Assembly (NCBI RefSeq): GCF_009193295.2
Contig: NZ_CP059973.1
Coordinates: forward strand, 3,782,001 to 3,846,000
DNA from: Bacteroides luhongzhouii
Lineage (GTDB): Bacteria > Bacteroidota > Bacteroidia > Bacteroidales > Bacteroidaceae
Length of the DNA stretch: 64,000 nt
Reading direction: 5' to 3'
The notes beneath the pieces were generated by a model. It searched no databases. It saw only the letters and a list, made by a program, of their open reading frames with translations, and had not been told where the DNA came from. Below, piece after piece: positions 43,081 through 52,266 of this stretch (positions within the stretch are counted from its first letter, which is position 1; each line of letters starts with the position of its first letter). The position numbers were made by a program, and so were the translations under genes.

Positions 43081-44043
43081 TTAGAACTGTTCCAGTATTT
43101 CAATTCGTTTTTCAATGGGAGGATGAGTGGCAAACAATCCGTTGATTCCGCTGAATATACTTTTCGATTTCTTTTTAGGATTCTGTATAAATAATTGCGC
43201 CACGTCTTTCCTCTCTACTGCCTCGATGGCAGGATCTGCCGATATTTTGCGGAGAGCGCTGGCCAGTGCCAACGGATTCTTCGTCATTTCTGCCGACCCT
43301 GCGTCTGCCATATATTCGCGTTTGCGTGAAATGGCAAAACGCATCAGGCTTGAGAAAAGATAACCGATGGCAGCTATCACTAAAGCGACTAGAATGAAAA
43401 GAAAAATGCCGCCACTACCTTTGCTGTTGCTGCGTACACGTATGTGAGTAATGGTATACAAGGTGATTTCTGTCAGCATGGAGAAGATACCGACAAAGAC
43501 GATGGATATAATCAGCAAACGCACGTCACGGTTGCGGATATGGCTTAGCTCATGCGCAATCACTGCTTCCAGTTCTTCATCATTCAGTTTTTTGATGATA
43601 CCTTCCGAGAGGGTAACAGTGTATGTGCGCTCGTTGATGCCGCTTGCAAATGCATTCAGAGAACTGTCATAGATGATATTGATTTTCGGCATCTTCATGC
43701 CTTGAGACATACATAGGTTTTCCACCAGGTTGTAAACGCGCTTATTCTTTATACGATCCAGCGGCTTGGAGCCGGTGGCAGAATTGATAATGTTTGTGTT
43801 GGCCCAGTAGGCAATCAGAAACCAGATGATTACGATCCCCATGGTGTATGGCAATGAAGAGAGGAAGAAATGATTGACCATTGGCATTATTTCTATTTCC
43901 ATACTCTTTCCGTATCCAAAAAGAACCAACAGGTAGCAGGATAGATAGAGGAGTGCTGCCACAAGACAAGGAAACAGGAATAATAGAAATGCAGAGCGCA
44001 GATTATTCCGGCTCTGCTGTGTTTGGATTCCGACGTATTGCAT
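43081..44043 (-). CDS. M48-family membrane metallopeptidase (HtpX-like)
   Basis: 320 residues. Two N-terminal membrane segments, then the zinc motif HELSH in VIAHELSHIRNRD near residue 164, two more membrane segments, and the third ligand region in SRKREYMADAGSAEM near 245. It should degrade misfolded membrane proteins in the inner membrane. It follows lemA by 45 bp; lemA-htpX pairs are common, and the two are likely co-transcribed. Confidence 0.88.
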   Translation of the reverse strand: MQYVGIQTQQSRNNLRSAFLLFLFPCLVAALLYLSCYLLVLFGYGKSMEIEIMPMVNHFFLSSLPYTMGIVIIWFLIAYWANTNIINSATGSKPLDRIKNKRVYNLVENLCMSQGMKMPKINIIYDSSLNAFASGINERTYTVTLSEGIIKKLNDEELEAVIAHELSHIRNRDVRLLIISIVFVGIFSMLTEITLYTITHIRVRSNSKGSGGIFLFILVALVIAAIGYLFSSLMRFAISRKREYMADAGSAEMTKNPLALASALRKISADPAIEAVERKDVAQLFIQNPKKKSKSIFSGINGLFATHPPIEKRIEILEQF

Positions 44044-44088
44044 GCGTGTTCAACTTTTGTAATTGAGTGGACGGTGTGAATAAAGAGT

Positions 44089-44649
44089 TTAGAAACTAAT
44101 TTTAGGTGCCTGATCCAGATTCGCACGTTCGTTCTTCCCCAGGTCGAACATGATTTCTCTTTGGAATCCGGTCATTCCTGCTACTATATTCGACGGGAAT
44201 GTCTGCACAGCGTTATTATATTCTTTGGTTGCCGAGTTGAAGTAGCGGCGCACAGCAGCCAGTTTATTCTCTACGTCGGCAATTTCTTCCTGTAATTGCA
44301 AGAAATTCTGATTAGCCTTCAAATCGGGATAAGCCTCGAGAGTGATTTTCAATCCTGCAAGAGCAGAGCTTAACTGGTTTTCGGCAGCTATCTTATCATC
44401 GATTGTTTTTGCGCTGACTGCACCGTTACGTGCCTGAATCACTCGGTCGAGCGTTTCCTTTTCGTGTGCGGCATATCCTTTCACGGTGTCTACCAGTTGG
44501 GGAATGAGATCATGACGTTGCTTTAACTGAACATCGATGTCGGCGAACGCGTTTTCACGATTGTTTCTCAATTTCACTAATGAGTTGTACATGGAAGCAA
44601 AGATGATTCCTAGCAATACAATAATCCCTACAATAATAAGTATGGTCAT
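44089..44649 (-). CDS. lemA: LemA-family protein
   Basis: 186 residues. An N-terminal membrane segment (ILIIVGIIVLLGIIFASMY) is followed by a long helical domain. Typical features are NSLVKLRNNRENAFADIDVQ near residue 28, then LIPQLVDTVKGYAAHEKETL, and ENKLAAVRRYFNSATKEYNN near 130. LemA proteins are membrane-anchored with a periplasmic or cytoplasmic helical bundle; their molecular role is unknown. It is upstream of the HtpX-like gene. A -7 box TACTTTTG lies at 44680-44687. Confidence 0.92.
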   Translation of the reverse strand: MTILIIVGIIVLLGIIFASMYNSLVKLRNNRENAFADIDVQLKQRHDLIPQLVDTVKGYAAHEKETLDRVIQARNGAVSAKTIDDKIAAENQLSSALAGLKITLEAYPDLKANQNFLQLQEEIADVENKLAAVRRYFNSATKEYNNAVQTFPSNIVAGMTGFQREIMFDLGKNERANLDQAPKISF

Positions 44650-44679
44650 AGTTTTTTGTTTTATTTAATAATATAAAAT

Positions 44680-44687
44680 CAAAAGTA
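44680..44687 (-). promoter_or_regulatory. -7 box of the lemA-htpX operon
   Basis: TACTTTTG on the minus strand, with TTGG 19 bp upstream. The start site would be about 30 bp before the lemA ATG. Confidence 0.5.
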
Positions 44688-44711
44688 ATCTATTTGGTTC
44701 TTTTAACCAAG

Positions 44712-44819
44712 CAGTAGGGGATAAATTTTGCTAATACCACCTAAAAACTATCAGAAAGCACCTGAATACTGTCATTTGATAGAATTGACCCCCAAGAAAT
44801 GACGAATTTTCCCCTACTG
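44712..44819. repeat. Nested inverted repeats between lemA and the sigma-factor gene
   Basis: CAGTAGGGG (44712-44720) and CCCCTACTG (44811-44819) are perfect inverted copies 90 bp apart; inside them CTATCA (44748-44753) and TGATAG (44777-44782) form a second pair. The right arm lies inside the spacer of the probable sigma promoter (TACCTTTA at 44831-44838). Possible operators or a structured element. Confidence 0.5.
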
Positions 44820-44889
44820 GATACACAAAATACCTTTAAACTTGCAAATGACGAGAAAAAACGAATATTAACCATAAAACCATTAAAGT

Positions 44890-45393
44890 ATGAAAAGTTT
44901 AAGTTTCAGAAAAGATTTAATTGGAGTACAGGAAGAGTTGCTTCGTTTTGCTTATAAATTAACGGCCAACCGTGAAGAAGCAAATGATTTATTGCAGGAA
45001 ACATCTTTAAAAGCATTAGATAATGAGGAAAAATATGTACCGGACACAAATTTCAAAGGATGGATGTACACTATCATGCGTAACATCTTTATTAATAACT
45101 ACCGCAAAGTAGTACGCGATCAAACTTTTGTTGATCAAACCGATAATTATTATCACTTAAATCTGCCACAAGATTCAGGATTTGAAAGTACGGAAGGTGC
45201 TTACGACCTGAAAGAAATGCACCGCATCGTCAACGCACTCCCCCGGGAGTATAAGATTCCTTTCTCTATGCACGTATCAGGTTTTAAATACCGAGAAATC
45301 GCAGAGAAATTAGGATTACCATTAGGCACCGTGAAGAGCCGCATATTCTTCACACGCCAACGTTTACAACAGGAATTGAAAGATTTTGTATAA
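44890..45393 (+). CDS. RNA polymerase sigma factor, ECF type
   Basis: 167 residues. Region 2 is seen as AYKLTANREEANDLLQETSLKAL with WMYTIMRNIFINNYRK (about 16-80), and region 4 as LPREYKIPFSMHVSGFKYREIAEKLGLPLGTVKSRIFFTRQRL in pieces (about 115-160) with its helix-turn-helix. No anti-sigma gene follows, unlike SusC/SusD-linked ECF sigmas of this genus. It is transcribed alone, with a probable promoter TTTC, 19 bp, TACCTTTA, and ends at a strong terminator. Targets are unknown. Confidence 0.92.
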   Translation: MKSLSFRKDLIGVQEELLRFAYKLTANREEANDLLQETSLKALDNEEKYVPDTNFKGWMYTIMRNIFINNYRKVVRDQTFVDQTDNYYHLNLPQDSGFESTEGAYDLKEMHRIVNALPREYKIPFSMHVSGFKYREIAEKLGLPLGTVKSRIFFTRQRLQQELKDFV

Positions 45394-45428
45394 ATGAGGA
45401 TAACGCATACAAACAAGCTTATTAGCAG

Positions 45429-45467
45429 AAGGAGCAATGAGAATCTATCTCATTGCTCCTTTCTTTT
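45429..45467 (+). terminator. Terminator of the sigma-factor gene
   Basis: A perfect 14-bp stem (45429-45442 with 45448-45461) closes a 5-nt loop; a T-rich run follows. Confidence 0.9.
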
Positions 45468-45506
45468 TTATGGCTGGCTTTATTTACGATCGTAAATTCC
45501 TCCTTG

Positions 45507-46250
45507 TTATTTGCTTTTCTTCTTTTTGCTTTTTTTCTTTTCAACGGCCTTCTTTTCCGGTGGAAATTTAGGAACCAGATTCATCAGCCGTAATATCTGA
45601 CTTTGTCGTTTTAGTATGTATGACGAAGGTTTTGCCGAGTTAAATCGTATCGGGTTGGGTAGGGTGGCAGCGATGAGCGCGCATTGTCCCCGGGTCAGCT
45701 TGGCGGCTGTTGTTCCGAATTTGTTTTTTGCGGTTGCTTGTGCGCCGTAGATGCCATTTCCCATTTCTATAGAGTTGAGATAGACTTCCATGATTCGCTC
45801 TTTCGACCAGAATAGTTCGATGAGAAACGTAAAGTAGACTTCGAGTCCTTTGCGTATCCACGAAGATTGCGGCCATAAGAACACATTCTTGGCTGTCTGC
45901 TGACTGATGGTGCTTGCTCCCCGTTTCCGTTTGCGTGTTTCGTTCTCTTTCATCGCTTTCTTGATTTCTACGAGGTCGAATCCGTTGTGTTCGGCAAAAC
46001 GGTTGTCTTCGGAGGCTATGACCGCCATCGGCAGGTTGGGAGATATCTTATCAAAAGAAACCCACGTGTGCTTCCACGTGGGTTTATCTCCTGAAAAAAC
46101 TTGCTGAACGCTTCGGATAACCATCAACGGAGTTACATAAACCGGCATGAAACGATAAATAATCACTGCCAGTAGCGTTGATGCAAAGAAGAAAATCAGC
46201 AGGTTGCGCGTATAGCGCAGTAATTTTTTAATGAGTGGCTGCTTGTGCAT
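45507..46250 (-). CDS. mtgA: Monofunctional peptidoglycan transglycosylase
   Basis: 247 residues. An N-terminal membrane anchor ([20 protein letters not shown], about 17-36) precedes a GT51 domain. Motifs are [14 protein letters not shown] (catalytic Glu, near residue 80), [17 protein letters not shown] near 110 and [16 protein letters not shown] near 150. It polymerises lipid II into glycan strands at the periplasmic side. The basic tail ([15 protein letters not shown] type) is unusual but common in Bacteroides homologues. It overlaps the upstream OmpA gene by 23 bp. Confidence 0.94.
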   Translation of the reverse strand: MHKQPLIKKLLRYTRNLLIFFFASTLLAVIIYRFMPVYVTPLMVIRSVQQVFSGDKPTWKHTWVSFDKISPNLPMAVIASEDNRFAEHNGFDLVEIKKAMKENETRKRKRGASTISQQTAKNVFLWPQSSWIRKGLEVYFTFLIELFWSKERIMEVYLNSIEMGNGIYGAQATAKNKFGTTAAKLTRGQCALIAATLPNPIRFNSAKPSSYILKRQSQILRLMNLVPKFPPEKKAVEKKKSKKKKSK

Positions 46251-46944
46251 CTCTAATCATTTGCTCACTTGCGTACATGTATACTTCTACACGACGGTTT
46301 TGTTCGCGACCGGCAGCAGTGTCATTGCTTGCAACGGGATCGCTTTCACCCATTCCCTGTACACCCTTGATCTGATTGGTGGAAACACCGCAACTCAACA
46401 AGTAACTGGACACACTCTGTGCACGTTCTTGTGATAAGTTCAGATTCTTTTGCTGGCTTTGTGCAGCAGTACTGTTCTTCCAGCCCTGGTTGTCGGTATA
46501 TCCGTAGATAGACACGTCCATATCCCGGTTCTGGTTGAGCACATTGTTGGCAAACTTGCTTAAAGCAGATTTAGCAGCAGCACTTAGATTTGCGTTGCCG
46601 GTAGTGAAAAGAATACCCGAGTCGAATGTTACTTTCACGGCTTGCAATCCGTTGTTGTCTGTTATCTGTTCTACTTGTGCGCCTTCAATTTGTTTTGCTT
46701 CTGCTGCTGCTTTGTCCATCTTCTTACCGATAAGAGCACCTGTGCCTGCACCTACTGCCGTACCAATAGCAGCACCGATAGCAGCGCCTTTACCTTTACC
46801 GATAACACCTCCCAGGATTGCACCTAGTGCAGCGCCCGAACCACCACCGATAGCAGCACCTTTACCAGTGTTGTTCATACTTCCACAGCTACCAAATATC
46901 ATGGCAATACTCATGAAGAGAACCATAAATTTCATCTTGTTCAT
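46228..46944 (-). CDS. OmpA-family outer-membrane lipoprotein with glycine zipper
   Basis: 238 residues from the ATG at 46944 ([20 protein letters not shown]). The longer upstream frame lies before a fitting leader and is not needed. Lipobox MIFGSC, then a glycine-zipper segment (about 30-75, [20 protein letters not shown]), then an OmpA-C peptidoglycan-binding domain: [12 protein letters not shown] near residue 150, [19 protein letters not shown] and [11 protein letters not shown] with NRRVEVYM. It links outer membrane and cell wall. The 23-bp overlap with mtgA ties it to wall synthesis. Confidence 0.9.
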   Translation of the reverse strand: MNKMKFMVLFMSIAMIFGSCGSMNNTGKGAAIGGGSGAALGAILGGVIGKGKGAAIGAAIGTAVGAGTGALIGKKMDKAAAEAKQIEGAQVEQITDNNGLQAVKVTFDSGILFTTGNANLSAAAKSALSKFANNVLNQNRDMDVSIYGYTDNQGWKNSTAAQSQQKNLNLSQERAQSVSSYLLSCGVSTNQIKGVQGMGESDPVASNDTAAGREQNRRVEVYMYASEQMIRDAQAATH

Positions 46945-47017
46945 AATGTTGATGTTTTTTAATTGGTTTATAAAAAATGTTTTGTATACGAATTGCTTCG
47001 CATTATAAATAACAATG

Positions 47018-47025
47018 CAAAGATA
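47018..47025 (-). promoter_or_regulatory. -7 box of the OmpA-mtgA operon
   Basis: TATCTTTG on the minus strand, about 74 bp before the OmpA ATG at 46944. Confidence 0.5.
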
Positions 47026-47107
47026 CATATTATTTGGCAAGCGTGTACATTTTAAGTTAAAATAACTCGGACGAACCCCTTTGTTTGTTAATAAAGGGAA
47101 ATGATAA

Positions 47108-48460
47108 CTATCCTTTTGTCGTTGAAGGGATACTTAAGCGCTTCTTTTTGATAATAATGAACCAACTCAAAAGAATTAACCCTTTGGCAACCGTGGTGAC
47201 GCAGACTGCCCACCAGATTCCTTCCACTCCCATGCCCATCCGTACAAACAGGATGGCAAGCGGAATACGCATATAGTTGCAACTGATGCTGATGATGGCA
47301 GGAGGGATGGTGCGCCCGATGCCGTAGAATACTCCCTGCATGGTGATTTCGAGCATCATGAAGAGCTGGGAATATCCGTCGATACGGAGGAACACACCTC
47401 CGGCTTCGTAGGCCGCCTGTTCGGGGACGAATATGGCAAAAACTTCATTCCCGAAGAACACGAATAGCAATGTACAGAATGTTCCGAAGATTCCCGTCAT
47501 CCATAGAGTCGTATACCAAGCTTTAAGTACCCGTTCAATTCGTCCGGCGGCGTAGTTTTGGGCGATGAAGGCACTTAGTGCGGTGGAGAATCCCTGCGAA
47601 GTGTTCCAGGTGATTGCTTCGATTTGTCCTCCGGTGGTGAAAGTCATAAGACCGATGTGCCCGCCCTGTTCCGAGGCAGTGCGGCAAAGGAACATATTGA
47701 CGAAAGCAAACAGTGTATTCAAAGTAGCCACGGGTAATCCCAGTTTAAAGATTCTCCGCGTATATTTTTTCTTTAGCCGCGTGAAGAAAGGGAAACCGCC
47801 AAGCAGAGCATCCCGGCAACGCAACTGATAGACGAAAATCAGGAAAACACTTGCTTCCGCAATCCAGGTAGCGTATGCCGCACCGTTGGTTCCCAGTCCG
47901 AAACCGAAAATGAAGAGTGGGTCCAGAATGATATTCAGTATCAATCCTGTGCCACTGATAAAGAACGGGACTTTGCTGCGTCCTGCCGCATTATAAATTC
48001 CGGTGAAGGCGGCGGAAAGGAAAACGAAAGGTAATCCGGTCGATACAATCCGCAGATATTGGATGGCACTGGCCGTAATATGTTCTTCAAGTTCGTAGAT
48101 CCGTATGATGGGTTCTGCAAATATAAAAAGGAGTGTGCCCCAACAGATGGAAATAATCAAAGCAATCGTGATGTTATGGGACGCGAAACTGCGGGCATCT
48201 TCCTGGCTTTGTGCACCGATGGATTGTCCGACGCTCACTTCAGATCCCACCTTATTTAATAAGGAGATAGAACCGGACATCCAGGTCAGGATTCCGACAG
48301 AACCGATGGCAGCTACGGCTTCACTTCCCAGTCGTCCTACCCACGCCATATCTGTGAGACTATATGCCATTTGAATAAACGACGTTGCCATGATCGGCAT
48401 TGCCAGATTAAACAGTTGACGGTTGATAGGGCCTTGTGTCAGATTCTTTATTCCTTGCAT
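47108..48460 (-). CDS. MATE-family efflux transporter
   Basis: 450 residues with twelve membrane segments in two halves. Family marks are the N-terminal LFNLAMPIMATSFIQMAYSLTDMAWVGRLG in pieces (residues 16-45) and the repeated second half (FKLGLPVATLNTLFAFVNMF near 240). These antiporters export drugs or metabolites using Na+ or H+. The substrate is unknown. Single gene, divergent from the esterase gene with close promoters. Confidence 0.93.
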   Translation of the reverse strand: MQGIKNLTQGPINRQLFNLAMPIMATSFIQMAYSLTDMAWVGRLGSEAVAAIGSVGILTWMSGSISLLNKVGSEVSVGQSIGAQSQEDARSFASHNITIALIISICWGTLLFIFAEPIIRIYELEEHITASAIQYLRIVSTGLPFVFLSAAFTGIYNAAGRSKVPFFISGTGLILNIILDPLFIFGFGLGTNGAAYATWIAEASVFLIFVYQLRCRDALLGGFPFFTRLKKKYTRRIFKLGLPVATLNTLFAFVNMFLCRTASEQGGHIGLMTFTTGGQIEAITWNTSQGFSTALSAFIAQNYAAGRIERVLKAWYTTLWMTGIFGTFCTLLFVFFGNEVFAIFVPEQAAYEAGGVFLRIDGYSQLFMMLEITMQGVFYGIGRTIPPAIISISCNYMRIPLAILFVRMGMGVEGIWWAVCVTTVAKGLILLSWFIIIKKKRLSIPSTTKG

Positions 48461-48485
48461 ATAATTTTTCTAATCAAAATGGGGT

Positions 48486-48513
48486 GCAAAGATACGCAAA
48501 ATTACTATCTTCG
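48486..48513. promoter_or_regulatory. Back-to-back promoters of the MATE and esterase genes
   Basis: A minus-strand TATCTTTG (about 48488-48495) for the MATE gene and a plus-strand TATCTTCG (about 48509-48516) for the esterase gene lie within 30 bp of each other. Neither has a clear -33 TTTG. Confidence 0.45.
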
Positions 48514-48551
48514 CACATCTAATTATTCATTAATCAAAGTATATAGATACT

Positions 48552-49937
48552 ATGAAACAGAAATTTTCTACTATTTTTCTCCTGTTACTTCTCTTTTTAG
48601 CAGGTTCACGAGTGGTAGCGCAAAATGCTCCGAAACCTTTTGATATTGAACAACCTTCACTTCGCGTATTCCTTCCTGCGCCGGAACTGGCAACGGGGCG
48701 TGCTGTGGTCGCATGTCCGGGAGGTGGATATTCACATTTGGCCTTCGAACACGAAGGCTGTGATTGGGCACCCTACTTTAATAAGCAAGGTATTGCATTG
48801 ATTGTGCTAAAATACCGGATGCCGAATGGTGATCGTACATTACCCATTTCGGATGCTGAAGCAGCAATGAAAGTTGTGCGTGACAGTGCCGATGTCTGGA
48901 ATTTGAACCCGAATGACATTGGTATCATGGGCTCTTCTGCCGGTGGACATCTGGCTTCTACCATTGCCACTCATGCCAAGCCCGAACTTCGTCCGAACTT
49001 TCAGATTCTTTTCTATCCTGTGATTACGATGGATAAATCATATACCCATAGGGGCTCTCACGACAACCTTTTGGGAAAAGATGCTTCTGCCGATTTGGAA
49101 CTTGAATATTCAAATGAAAAGCAAGTGACGAAAGATACACCACGTGCTTTTATCGTATATAGTGATGATGATAAAGTTGTTCCACCTGCTAATGGAGTTA
49201 ATTATTATTTGGCGCTGAACAAGAACAATGTTCCTTCAGTACTTCATATTTACCCTTCCGGCGGACATGGATGGGGAATTCGCGAGGGTTTCCTCTATAA
49301 GAATGAAATGTTGGACGAACTGACGTCTTGGCTCCGTAGTTTCAAAGTGCCTCATAAAGATGCTATCCGTGTGGCTTGCATTGGAAATAGTATTACGTAT
49401 GGAGCACGCATCAAGAATCGTGATCGTGACAGTTATCCGGCTGTGTTGAGCCGTATGCTGGGAGAGGCTTATTGGGTAAAGAATTTCGGAGTCAGTGCCC
49501 GTACTCTGCTGAACAAGGGCGATCATCCTTATATGAATGAAAAGGCATATCAGGATGCGTTGGCTTTCAATCCCAATATCGTTGTTATTAAATTGGGTAC
49601 GAATGACAGTAAATCATTCAATTGGAAGTATAAGTCAGACTTCACGAAAGATCTGCAAACGATGGTAGATGCTTTCAAAGCGTTGCCTGCCCAACCAAAG
49701 ATTTATCTCTGCTATCCTTCTAAAGCTTATCAGACCGGAGATAATATCAATGACGACATTATTTCTAAAGAAATCATTCCGATGATAAAGAAGGTTGCCA
49801 AGAAAAATAACTTGTCTGTCATCGATCTTCATACGGCAATGGACGGAAAGTCCGAACTGTTTCCGGATAAGATTCACCCGAATGAAGAAGGCGCCAAAGT
49901 GATGGCGAAAGCTGTTTATCAGTCTTTGAAAAAGTAA
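48552..49937 (+). CDS. Secreted fusion of an alpha/beta-hydrolase and an SGNH hydrolase, probable carbohydrate esterase
   Basis: 461 residues with a signal peptide (ending RVVAQ). Residues about 35-265 are an alpha/beta hydrolase: oxyanion HGG-like CPGGGYSHLAF, nucleophile Ser129 in GSSAG, Asp205-207 region YSDDDK and His239 in SGGHGWG. Residues about 272-461 are an SGNH/GDSL domain: Ser280 in CIGNSITYG, Gly/Asn in LGTNDS (Asn351) and Asp439/His442 in PDKIHPN. Both catalytic sets look intact. Acetyl-xylan or similar ester removal from plant glycans is the usual role of each family. Single gene, not in a visible polysaccharide locus. Confidence 0.88.
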   Translation: MKQKFSTIFLLLLLFLAGSRVVAQNAPKPFDIEQPSLRVFLPAPELATGRAVVACPGGGYSHLAFEHEGCDWAPYFNKQGIALIVLKYRMPNGDRTLPISDAEAAMKVVRDSADVWNLNPNDIGIMGSSAGGHLASTIATHAKPELRPNFQILFYPVITMDKSYTHRGSHDNLLGKDASADLELEYSNEKQVTKDTPRAFIVYSDDDKVVPPANGVNYYLALNKNNVPSVLHIYPSGGHGWGIREGFLYKNEMLDELTSWLRSFKVPHKDAIRVACIGNSITYGARIKNRDRDSYPAVLSRMLGEAYWVKNFGVSARTLLNKGDHPYMNEKAYQDALAFNPNIVVIKLGTNDSKSFNWKYKSDFTKDLQTMVDAFKALPAQPKIYLCYPSKAYQTGDNINDDIISKEIIPMIKKVAKKNNLSVIDLHTAMDGKSELFPDKIHPNEEGAKVMAKAVYQSLKK

Positions 49938-49972
49938 AACAGAAACGCGATAACCACAGAATTTCCGGTTGA

Positions 49973-50012
49973 AACTTTCTCAAAAAGAGATTGTTTCAAC
50001 CGGATTTTTTTT
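49973..50012 (+). terminator. Terminator of the double-hydrolase gene
   Basis: An 11-bp perfect stem (49975-49985 with 49993-50003) is followed by a run of eight T. Confidence 0.88.
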
Positions 50013-50086
50013 AGTTTAATGACGAATAATCTTCTTATAATATGCTAAAAAGTATCTTTCTGTAAATGCAGTTTGTGGGTAATCTG

Positions 50087-50094
50087 TATTTTTG
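50087..50094 (+). promoter_or_regulatory. -7 box of the first PAS histidine kinase gene
   Basis: TATTTTTG, 20 bp before the ATG at 50114. It lies inside a longer possible reading frame and so decides the start. Confidence 0.5.
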
Positions 50095-50113
50095 CGCCCG
50101 AAAAAATAATAAA

Positions 50114-52000
50114 ATGATAAATAGCGTTATGAATAGACTACAAGATTTTACCTTTTTCTCGCAGTTGATGGCTAACGCTAACATGGGATGGTGGAAAGCC
50201 AATTTATCAACTGCAAGTTATGAATGTTCTGACTTTATAATTGAGTTATTAGGTCTGGATCAGACCGGAGTTATCAGTTTTGAAGACTTCAATAAACGTA
50301 TTCTGAAAGAGGAGCAGCATCCTACGACTGTTCATTCTTTCAGTGTGCATCAAAGACCGGAAGTGGTATATTTGCTGGATACGGTGAAAGGAGCTGTCTG
50401 GATACGCAGTAAGATTTGCTCTCAAGAAACGGACGAAGACGGAAATGAAATTGTTTATGGTATAGCCGAAGTACAGGATGCTCCCAATATGGCATCTGCT
50501 TATCAGGCCTTGCGGCATAGTGAACGTCTCTTATATAACATTTTCAAGCATTTGCCTATTGGTATCGAACTATATAATATGGATGGGGCATTGGTGGATT
50601 TGAACGATAAAGAATTGGAGATGTTTCATGTAGAGAAGAAAGAAGACATCTTGGGTATCAATATTTTCGAGAATCCCATTTTTCCGAAAGAGATGAAAGA
50701 GTGGCTGAAGAAGAATGAAGATGCCGACTTTACTTTCCGTTATGATTTTTCGAAAGTCGGATCGTATTATCGGAATAAGAAAAAAGGAGGTACGATTGAT
50801 TTGGTGACTAAAGTGACTACATTATATGATAGCGAACACCAGCCGATAAACTATCTGTTGATTAATATGGATAAGACAGAGACAGCTGTAGCCTATAATA
50901 AAATTCAGGAGTTTGAGGAGTTCTTTGAACTGGTCGGCGATTATGCCAAGGTCGGTTATGCTCACTTCAATGTTTTGAGTGGACACGGCTATGCTCAAAA
51001 AAGCTGGTACAGCAATGTGGGTGAAGCGGATGAAACTCCATTGTGCGACATCTTTGGTACATACCGGCATTTCCATCCCGATGACCGTGCCTTATTGATT
51101 CGTTTTTTGGATGACGCACGAAAGGGACTTACTACCAAACTTGGCAAAGAGATGCGTATCCTTAGAGAGGATGGCACATGCACATGGACGTATGTCAATC
51201 TGTTAGTAAAGAAATATGCCCCGCAAGACCAGATTATCGAAATAATCAGCATCAATTATGATATCACAGAACTGAAAAGGACAGAAGAAATGCTTGTCAA
51301 GGCACGTGATAAAGCTGAAGCGTCCGATCGGTTAAAGTCTGCATTCCTGGCTAATATGAGTCACGAAATCCGTACCCCTTTAAATGCCATTATCGGTTTT
51401 TCAAGTCTGTTGGCTACTACGGAAAGTGCGGCGGAAAAGGAACTTTATAATTCCCTGATCGGTCATAACAACAAACTGTTATTGAATCTGATAAATAATG
51501 TGATTGATCTTTCTAAGATAGAATCCGGTTATTTGGAATTACATCCGGATTGGGTCAATCTTACCGAGCTTCTTGACGAGAGTGTAGCGGAGTATGTTCA
51601 TCAAGTACCGTCCGGCGTTGAGCTTTTGACCCACTATCCGTCACATGATTCTCTGGCAGAATTGGATAGATTGCGTACCAAACAAATATTGAGTAATTTC
51701 CTTTCGAATGCCTTAAAGAACACTACCACCGGACACGTGGAAGTCTTCTATGAGGTAGACCATCAGTTTGTCAGAATCGGAGTTAAAGATACCGGTCGGG
51801 GCATCCCGCAGAATATGCTTAAAAAGATATTCGAAAGGTTTGAGAAGTTGGACTCCTTTGCTCAAGGGGCCGGTTTGGGCTTATCTATCTGCAAACTGAT
51901 TGTTGAGAAGATGAACGGGCGGATATTAGTCGATTCCCAACTGGGGATAGGTACCACTTTTATAATCGAACTGCCGTGTCGCTCTATGTTTGTTGAATAA
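50114..52000 (+). CDS. PAS-domain cytoplasmic sensor histidine kinase
   Basis: 628 residues from the ATG at 50114 (MINSVMNRLQDFTFFSQLMA); the upstream frame start lies before the promoter. There is no membrane segment. Three PAS-like domains (about 15-130, 150-265, 275-400) precede HisKA with the phosphorylated His in FLANMSHEIRTPLNAI near 432 and an ATPase domain with NALKNTT (N box), DTGRGIP and GAGLGLSICKLIV. It has no receiver domain of its own and no adjacent regulator gene, so the partner is elsewhere. Single gene. Confidence 0.9.
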   Translation: MINSVMNRLQDFTFFSQLMANANMGWWKANLSTASYECSDFIIELLGLDQTGVISFEDFNKRILKEEQHPTTVHSFSVHQRPEVVYLLDTVKGAVWIRSKICSQETDEDGNEIVYGIAEVQDAPNMASAYQALRHSERLLYNIFKHLPIGIELYNMDGALVDLNDKELEMFHVEKKEDILGINIFENPIFPKEMKEWLKKNEDADFTFRYDFSKVGSYYRNKKKGGTIDLVTKVTTLYDSEHQPINYLLINMDKTETAVAYNKIQEFEEFFELVGDYAKVGYAHFNVLSGHGYAQKSWYSNVGEADETPLCDIFGTYRHFHPDDRALLIRFLDDARKGLTTKLGKEMRILREDGTCTWTYVNLLVKKYAPQDQIIEIISINYDITELKRTEEMLVKARDKAEASDRLKSAFLANMSHEIRTPLNAIIGFSSLLATTESAAEKELYNSLIGHNNKLLLNLINNVIDLSKIESGYLELHPDWVNLTELLDESVAEYVHQVPSGVELLTHYPSHDSLAELDRLRTKQILSNFLSNALKNTTTGHVEVFYEVDHQFVRIGVKDTGRGIPQNMLKKIFERFEKLDSFAQGAGLGLSICKLIVEKMNGRILVDSQLGIGTTFIIELPCRSMFVE

Positions 52001-52026
52001 GTATATGTGAAGAAAATTAAAAGAAA

Positions 52027-52059
52027 AATCCCTTGATAACGATTGATTATCAAGGGATT
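52027..52059. terminator. Bidirectional terminator between the kinase gene and tRNA-Lys
   Basis: A perfect 13-bp stem (52027-52039 with 52047-52059) with T runs on both strands. It serves both convergent transcripts. Confidence 0.88.
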
Positions 52060-52073
52060 AATTTTGTTTTTTG

Positions 52074-52146
52074 TGATCCGCCTGGGGCTCGAACCCAGGA
52101 CCCCAACATTAAAAGTGTTGTGCTCTACCTGCTGAGCTAGCGAATC
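52074..52146 (-). tRNA. tRNA-Lys (TTT)
   Basis: 73 nt on the minus strand. Acceptor arms GATTCGC/GCGGATC (one G-T pair), anticodon loop CTTTTAA giving TTT, T arm CTGGGTTCGAGCCCCAG. No CCA is encoded. Confidence 0.93.
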
Positions 52147-52178
52147 AATCCTTCAGTGCTTTCTTTCGAATGCGGGTG

Positions 52179-52209
52179 CAAAGGTAGAACATTTTTTTAT
52201 AACTCCAAA
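52179..52209 (-). promoter_or_regulatory. Promoter of tRNA-Lys
   Basis: Minus strand: TTTG (52206-52209), 19 bp, TACCTTTG (52179-52186). Perfect consensus. Confidence 0.8.
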
Positions 52210-52228
52210 AGAATTCAAACATTTTTCT

Positions 52229-52236
52229 TATCTTTG
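52229..52236 (+). promoter_or_regulatory. -7 box of ettA
   Basis: TATCTTTG, 31 bp before the ATG at 52267. The tRNA-Lys promoter runs the other way just upstream. Confidence 0.5.
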
Positions 52237-52266
52237 TGCCATTATCAACAATATATAATCATACAT

